A stretch of 64,000 nucleotides of DNA from NCBI GenBank assembly GCA_014239955.1, contig JAAZXW010000009.1, positions 1 through 64,000 of the forward strand. Direction: 5' to 3'. Source of the DNA: Methanobacteriota archaeon. GTDB taxonomy: Archaea > Thermoplasmatota > Poseidoniia > Poseidoniales > Thalassarchaeaceae. A program made the position numbers and the translations under genes. The notes beneath the pieces are model-generated. The model saw only the letters and a list, made by a program, of their open reading frames with translations, made no database searches and had not been told where the DNA came from. Positions 58,466-64,000 of this stretch are shown here, piece by piece (the first letter of the stretch is position 1; each line of letters opens with the position of its first letter).

Positions 58466-60097
58466 CTAACGGGGGTTCTCCTTCACTACCCATTTCGCCA
58501 TTATGCCCGTTTGGACTAGAGAAAGCAATGCCGCCCACCAAATCCATTTCGGCAGACCTAGTGCCCATGTCTCACTATCATTCCACCACCAGAAGTCCTG
58601 AGCGAGAACGAAAACGACTACTAGTCCGATCATGGGGGCCATTTCCCCAGAACCAATTTCACCCAGCCACGCGAATCCGATTTTCCTCTTGCACGCATAC
58701 TGCACAGAGGTCAAACCAATAATGGCGGCCACCAGGGATGGAATTACTGCTGTGGGGACCGCTCCCTTCACTGGTTCCACCCACCACCCATCGAATGACT
58801 CCGGAGAGAAAACCGCTAGTAACACGACTGACTCCCCTGCAGCGATAGATGCAATCACGGCTCTCCCATCGACATCGTCGAAATGTGATGCCGCGAAAAC
58901 AGAGGGGAACATCACGGCGTACATTGAGAAGGCGAGGAGGCCCAAATCGAGAATTGACAAATCAGACCAGAGTGAAAGAAACAGACCTAGCACAGCAAGG
59001 GCTATGATCACCGATTCTCTCAATCTACTTCCATGGGCCCCCTTGGGAACTAGATCCCTTGTAACTAGTGATCCTGTGGCGAGAAGCTGTGAGTCCATCG
59101 TGGACATTAGTGCTGCAAGGCCAGCTACCAGCACCAGCCCTCCGAGCCATTCCCCACCGACTTCCATGATCATGGTTGGCAGGATGTTGTCAGATCCGAC
59201 TCTATCAAGGCCAGGGTTGTCCAGATGCCCCAATGTGCCAATTAAAATGGGAGGGAGGAAGGCTAACCATGCTACAGCCGGATAAAGAGTAGCCATCCTC
59301 CCTATCGCGAAGTCACTTTCCGCGGCACAAAGCCTCTGATACAGCTGAGGGAACATCGGATCAGCGAAAAGCCACAGAATCATGGTGCTAGTCCAGATCA
59401 GGAGGGTGTAGTTCCCTTCTCTACCTAGCAATCCAGCGGAATCTTCGGACGATGAGATTGCATCCATTGCCACTCCAAGTCCCCCTGCATCGCTGATTAC
59501 CATGGCTAGTCCAAGCCAAAGAAGCCCTAGTGCTATTGCACCCTGAACAGCATCAGTCCTAACGACTGCTTTCAGGCCGCCAGTGAGGGTGTAAGCTACT
59601 ACGAGGACAGTGACTAGAACGGCCCCAACCCACTCTGGCCCCCCGAAGAGGGATGAGACAACGATTCCCGCGGCCCGAGGTTGTAGAGCGAGGTATGGGA
59701 TTGTAGCCATTACGAGGACCAAGGCCATGGTGAGCTGCGCATTACGGGACCCTGTCTGCCCCATCACCATCTCGGGAGCGGTAATTGCCCCGTGCTCCAA
59801 TGATCTGGCTCTGACCTTCCTCCCAAGCAAGTACATCGAAACCGCCATGAATCCGGTTCCGAAGGCCATTATCGGTAGGAAGGATAGGCCGATTCTGTAG
59901 GACGCCCCACTCGAACCGTACACAGTGAAGGCACTGAAGTTGGTTGCCGCCATGGTAATTAGGAGAATTGGCCCAGAGAGGCCCCTCCCAGCTAGGTAGT
60001 ACGACTCGTCCCCTTCCCCTAGATCACGTCGCGCCCAAACCGCAAATGCCACCATGGCAATTGCATACCCGCCGACTATCAGCCAAGCAGAAGACAC
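58466..60097 (-). CDS. Sodium:solute symporter (SSF) family transporter
   Basis: SYYLAGRGLSGPILLITMAATNFSAFTVYGSSGASYRIG, TLTGGLKAVVRTDAVQGAIAL, 12-13 TM. Confidence 0.92.
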   Translation of the reverse strand: MSSAWLIVGGYAIAMVAFAVWARRDLGEGDESYYLAGRGLSGPILLITMAATNFSAFTVYGSSGASYRIGLSFLPIMAFGTGFMAVSMYLLGRKVRARSLEHGAITAPEMVMGQTGSRNAQLTMALVLVMATIPYLALQPRAAGIVVSSLFGGPEWVGAVLVTVLVVAYTLTGGLKAVVRTDAVQGAIALGLLWLGLAMVISDAGGLGVAMDAISSSEDSAGLLGREGNYTLLIWTSTMILWLFADPMFPQLYQRLCAAESDFAIGRMATLYPAVAWLAFLPPILIGTLGHLDNPGLDRVGSDNILPTMIMEVGGEWLGGLVLVAGLAALMSTMDSQLLATGSLVTRDLVPKGAHGSRLRESVIIALAVLGLFLSLWSDLSILDLGLLAFSMYAVMFPSVFAASHFDDVDGRAVIASIAAGESVVLLAVFSPESFDGWWVEPVKGAVPTAVIPSLVAAIIGLTSVQYACKRKIGFAWLGEIGSGEMAPMIGLVVVFVLAQDFWWWNDSETWALGLPKWIWWAALLSLVQTGIMAKWVVKENPR

Positions 60098-60147
60098 GTC
60101 AATGCCATGAGGCCTCCAACATTATCTTGACTGTCTCAGGCGTTTCA

Positions 60148-60699
60148 TCACCATGGGAACTTGTATACCCAAATAACGAAGTCATTCAGAATGCATTGTA
60201 TCGCCAGCATGATGGCACCAATGATCATCAGGAAGGAACCATCCACCCCATCTTGGTAGGCACCGAAAGCAAGTATTCCCAGCATCACGTTCCCAATTGA
60301 AGTGACCAACAAGGCCCCAATCACTAGATATTGCGTCCACGCAAAGTCATTTTCGATGTGCAGAATAGTACTCTCAATCCATAGTGCGGAGGGAATCAGG
60401 AATATTGTGTATGCCAGTAGGAGCCTCGTTGCCCCATTGCCATCAGACTTCCCCCACGGCCATCGAAGGGAATTCAAGGCCGATTCGTCAAACTGGAAGA
60501 AAACGATGTACCAGTACATCAGGAAACCGAGTGCTGCTACGAACATGAACGGGACGATGTATACCCTCCATGCTTCGGGGACTCCCCCCCATAGATCATG
60601 GGGTCTCTCAGCATGAGACAAACCGTAAACGTAGGATGCCAGTACCAAGGGTCCGAAAACGAAGGTGAATGCTAGAACCACTTGGCGAGTAATTTCCAT
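60148..60699 (-). CDS. Membrane protein, unknown
   Basis: Five hydrophobic segments; downstream of divergent promoter region. Confidence 0.65.
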   Translation of the reverse strand: MEITRQVVLAFTFVFGPLVLASYVYGLSHAERPHDLWGGVPEAWRVYIVPFMFVAALGFLMYWYIVFFQFDESALNSLRWPWGKSDGNGATRLLLAYTIFLIPSALWIESTILHIENDFAWTQYLVIGALLVTSIGNVMLGILAFGAYQDGVDGSFLMIIGAIMLAIQCILNDFVIWVYKFPW

Positions 60700-60745
60700 G
60701 CCCCCACCAAGTAGCATCCCGTCATAAAATCAAAGCAATACACCC

Positions 60746-60776
60746 ATTCGTGGAATCTTATTCGTGGAATATAAGA
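60746..60776. promoter_or_regulatory. Direct repeat ATTCGTGGAAT x2 abutting a TATA-like element (aatataag)
   Basis: Perfect 11-bp copies at 60746-60756 and 60760-60770; TATA-like sequence overlapping the second copy. Confidence 0.5.
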
Positions 60777-60833
60777 ATCCAGGGTACGAAGTAATACCGA
60801 AAGCAGATTAATCCAGAACCGAACCAGCGGTCC

Positions 60834-61550
60834 GTGCAGCGATGTGGAGTGGCCGAGGTATCCGATGCCCTAGACTCCGAGGAAGTCACGCTCATCCTCT
60901 TCCTCAGGGATTCACGGGACCCCGAAGCCGACAGACTACGGAAACTGGCCGAGGAGAAGGGAATCACTGTGCGCGAGTCCTCCAATAGCGACATGTGGAG
61001 GATGGCCCGAATCAACGATGGAGAACAACCTCCCTCGATTCTTGCCCTCGTGGGAAGACGACCCGATGCAAGCGTCGAAGAAGTCCTATCCTCGGGAGGG
61101 CTGTGCTGGCTTCTGGACGGGGCAAGATACCCAGTCAACATTGGTTTCACCATCAGAACGGCAGAGGTCAGTGGCGCCCAGGCCGTATTCGTCGATGGCC
61201 CACTGAATCACACCGAGAAGAAGGCAGCAAGACGGGCATCAATGAAGGCTCACAGATTTATGCCAGTTCATTGGATTGATGGAACTACATTGGTCAAGAT
61301 GGCCAAGGAAGCCGGATTCAGAGTGATTTCCATTGAGGACACCGGCGATCTTGGGCCATGGGACGAGGATCTGACGGGCGACATCCTCCTCGTGGTCGGA
61401 GGTGAGCACGACGGCATCTCCCAATCAGTTCTAGAGGGTTCAGACTCGGTAATCAGAGTGCCTATGTCCGGATTCGTTCCTTCATACAACCTTCAAGCCC
61501 CGATGGCAGTGGTTGCTGCAGAGTCCTTGAGGCAAAGAGGCAGTGACTAG
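60834..61550 (+). CDS. SpoU/TrmH-family RNA 2'-O-methyltransferase
   Basis: WLLDGARYPVNIGFTIRTAEVSGAQAVFVDG, LLVVGGEHDGIS, IRVPMSGFVPSYNLQAPMAVVAAE. Confidence 0.93.
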   Translation: MQRCGVAEVSDALDSEEVTLILFLRDSRDPEADRLRKLAEEKGITVRESSNSDMWRMARINDGEQPPSILALVGRRPDASVEEVLSSGGLCWLLDGARYPVNIGFTIRTAEVSGAQAVFVDGPLNHTEKKAARRASMKAHRFMPVHWIDGTTLVKMAKEAGFRVISIEDTGDLGPWDEDLTGDILLVVGGEHDGISQSVLEGSDSVIRVPMSGFVPSYNLQAPMAVVAAESLRQRGSD

Positions 61551-62692
61551 AATATCGAATCTAACTCTCGACCAATAATCAATCTCTGAATCTGGCTGGT
61601 CCCCTCGAAAATCTGGTAGATCTTGCTACCCCTCATTCTCCTAGCCACTGGGTATTCCTCCGAGTATCCATATCCCCCCAATACCTGAACCGCATCTGTG
61701 GTCACTTCCATGCCTATGTCCGCAGCAAACCTCTTTGCGTGAGCAGATTTGAGAGTCGCTCTTTCCCCATTGTCAATTGCGCTCGCAGCGCTGTATGTAA
61801 GTAGCCTCGCAGCCTCGATCTTCGTTGCCATGTCAGCGAGCATGAACGATATCGACTGGTGCTGGGAAATCGGCTTTCCGAAGGTCTTCCTCTCCTTGGC
61901 GTATGCCCATGCTTCTTCCATTGCCCCACGGGCGTTTCCTAAAGCCGCAGCAGCAACTGCGGGTCTTGAGTGGTCGAAAGCCTTCATCGCATTCATCCAG
62001 CCACCATTCTCAACACCCCCAATCAGGTTTGCCACCGGGACCCTCACATCAGTGAAACTCACCCCTCTGGTGTCGGAACACCTCTGCCCCATGTTGACTT
62101 CCTTCTTCCCGAGTTTTATCCCCGGAGAGTCAGCGTCAACGATGAACCCACTCAAGCCCCCGTATCCAGCGGTTTTGTCCGTGTATGCTAGGACGAAGAA
62201 CCAATCCGCGTAACCAGCCCCTGAAATCCAGGCCTTGCTTCCGTTGATGACATACTCATCTCCATCCTTGATAGCCTCTGTTTTCAGAGATTGTACATCA
62301 GATCCTGCATCTGGTTCAGTAACGCAGTATGCTGCTAGCTTGCCTGCAACCACTCTGCCAAAGTATTCCTGCTTCTGCTCCTCTGTGCCACCTGTCAATA
62401 GCGGCAATGATGCAAGCATCGTATGATATGCTGCAGTGCCGAAACCCGGATCCCCGCGCGCTACCTCTTCGCAGATGATTATCTCATCCAATGCAGACAT
62501 CCCTTGTCCGCCATACTTCTCTGGAATTGTGACGTTTAGAAGCCCCAAATCGTGAGCCTTGTTTATTGCTTCTAACGGATAGGTTCCTTCTCTATCCCAC
62601 TCCTCAGCAAATGGGACTACTTCTTTATCACAGAATTCCCTAGACATATCGCGTATCATTTCCTGTTCTTCACTGAGTCTAAAGTCCACCAT
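61547..62692 (-). CDS. Acyl-CoA dehydrogenase
   Basis: AYCVTEPDAGSDVQSLKTEA, GYGYSEEYPVARRMRGSKIYQIFEGTSQIQRLIIGREL. Confidence 0.95.
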   Translation of the reverse strand: MVDFRLSEEQEMIRDMSREFCDKEVVPFAEEWDREGTYPLEAINKAHDLGLLNVTIPEKYGGQGMSALDEIIICEEVARGDPGFGTAAYHTMLASLPLLTGGTEEQKQEYFGRVVAGKLAAYCVTEPDAGSDVQSLKTEAIKDGDEYVINGSKAWISGAGYADWFFVLAYTDKTAGYGGLSGFIVDADSPGIKLGKKEVNMGQRCSDTRGVSFTDVRVPVANLIGGVENGGWMNAMKAFDHSRPAVAAAALGNARGAMEEAWAYAKERKTFGKPISQHQSISFMLADMATKIEAARLLTYSAASAIDNGERATLKSAHAKRFAADIGMEVTTDAVQVLGGYGYSEEYPVARRMRGSKIYQIFEGTSQIQRLIIGRELDSIF

Positions 62693-62789
62693 GAACCAGC
62701 CGATGAATAGCACTATTTGAGTGATTTCTGTATATGCTCTTTTTGCATTAAGTGTTTTTTTCATACCATTTCTAGTACAGTCAAACCAT

Positions 62790-63323
62790 ATGATTCTTCT
62801 AATGGGGCCCTGTGGCTATTTCGTGCCCATAGATGACGAAAGGCTTGCTTCTGAAATAAAGAAGATCAAGTCTCCGCTCAGATTCCTCCTATGGACCTTC
62901 AGAAAATTCCCAGCTTCTCGGTTCTCCGGACTCAAGTTGGACAAACTCGACGATGATTCCTGTGTAGTCTCAATTCCCGGGGGGTGGAGGTCGCAGAACC
63001 CTTTCAATAGCATGTATTGGGCCGTCCAGGGAATGGGGGCAGAGCTATCCACTGCTGGATTTCCTCTGGCACTGGTAAAATCCATGGGAGGGAGGACTCG
63101 GACGCTTGTTGCCAGTCAGGAGTCGAAATTCACTAAGAAAGCTAAGGGACGAATCATATTCACCTGCGAGGATGGGCACCTAGCTAGATCAGCGATCGAG
63201 GAAAGTATCGAGACAGGCAAGCCAGTTAACGTGGAACTCACATCCGTGGGCACAGACTCCTCTGGTGACGTGGTTTCAGAGTGGGCTTTCAAGTGGAACT
63301 TCCTCGTGATAGAGGGGGGTTGA
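62790..63323 (+). CDS. DUF4442 / hotdog-fold thioesterase-like protein
   Basis: SIPGGWRSQNPFNSMYWAVQGMGAELSTAGFPLALV; ORF extends to 62721 but internal Met start preferred. Confidence 0.7.
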   Translation: MILLMGPCGYFVPIDDERLASEIKKIKSPLRFLLWTFRKFPASRFSGLKLDKLDDDSCVVSIPGGWRSQNPFNSMYWAVQGMGAELSTAGFPLALVKSMGGRTRTLVASQESKFTKKAKGRIIFTCEDGHLARSAIEESIETGKPVNVELTSVGTDSSGDVVSEWAFKWNFLVIEGG

Positions 63324-63327
63324 ATTC

Positions 63328-64000
63328 GTGGTAAATTCGAAACTGACAGAGCATGCCGGAGTTGACTACCCAATTATCTGTGGGGCAATGTACCCTTGCT
63401 CCAATCCCGATCTGGTTGCAGCAGCAGCTAATGGAGGGGGGATGGCGATTATCCAACCCGTCTCTCTGACTGTGGTCCACGGATTTGACGAACCAGATCT
63501 TAATCAAGGTCTGATAGAGGGAATACGTTACATCAGGTCAAAAACCGACAGGCCCATAGGCTTCAATGCCCTTATTGAGAAGGGTAGTGACAAGTACTTG
63601 CAAAGAATGTCTGAGTGGATAGACATAGCACTGGACGAGGGAATCAGGTTCTTTGTGACATCCTTAGGTAAGCCAGACTGGGTTTGCGAGAGAGTGCACT
63701 CCAAGGGCGGCTTCGTCTATCACGATGTAACAACCCGATTACATGCAGAGAAGGGTGTAGAGTGCGGTGTCGACGGCCTGATTTGTGTTAATGACAGGGC
63801 GGGAGGCCATCTCGGAACTGATAGCATGGAGAAGATGCATGAATCCCTCTCTGATCTAGGCCTGCCTCTGATTTGCGCTGGCGGGATAGGCAGTGAGAAG
63901 GAATTGAAGGAGGCACTCAATATCGGTTACGACGGAGTCCAGATGGGTACCAGATTCATCGCAACCGAAGAGTGCTCAATGCCGGATGGGTACAAGCATG
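63328..64000 (+). CDS. Nitronate monooxygenase / 2-nitropropane dioxygenase-like FMN protein (truncated at window edge, GTG start)
   Basis: Manual translation: VVNSKLTEHAGVDYPIICGAMYPCSNPDLVAAAANGGGMAIIQP...LICAGGIGSEKELKEALNIGYDGVQMGTRFIATEEC. Confidence 0.88.
   Translation, partial: MVNSKLTEHAGVDYPIICGAMYPCSNPDLVAAAANGGGMAIIQPVSLTVVHGFDEPDLNQGLIEGIRYIRSKTDRPIGFNALIEKGSDKYLQRMSEWIDIALDEGIRFFVTSLGKPDWVCERVHSKGGFVYHDVTTRLHAEKGVECGVDGLICVNDRAGGHLGTDSMEKMHESLSDLGLPLICAGGIGSEKELKEALNIGYDGVQMGTRFIATEECSMPDGYKH

Overview
The window is a gene-dense archaeal chromosomal segment with no tRNA/rRNA, CRISPR array or transposase that I could recognise. Gene content fits a Marine Group II / Poseidoniales-like Thermoplasmatota (inference): TBP, archaeal shikimate-entry enzymes, GHMP shikimate kinase, mevalonate kinase, bat-type HTH and many PKD/lipoprotein surface proteins. 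Recognisable blocks are: a shikimate cluster (1.5-5.2 kb); a MoxR/DUF58/DUF4350 operon (5.2-10.2 kb); a molybdenum-hydroxylase operon resembling 4-hydroxybenzoyl-CoA reductase with XdhC- and MobA-like genes (10.3-19.9 kb); a fused 2-oxoacid dehydrogenase E1 (21-23.8 kb) preceded by an AT-rich repeat region; riboflavin/FAD genes (26.6-28.8 kb); and a long run of housekeeping genes (H+-PPase, nadE, ileS, cysS, Hdr-like, mvk, tbp, nth, SpoU, acyl-CoA dehydrogenase). The most interesting items are: (1) a single 1243-aa ORF joining a secreted subtilase to an AmpG/PAT-like MFS transporter; (2) a ~190-bp AT-rich region with six copies of a TACCACATTA-type motif at 33/50/33-bp spacing; (3) a TBP with an acidic insertion of about 55 aa in its second repeat; (4) an HCR-like molybdenum hydroxylase whose FAD subunit carries the Cys-rich 4Fe-4S-type loop; (5) an unlisted 51-aa membrane micro-ORF abutting nadE. 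All functional calls are from reading motifs; no database search was run.
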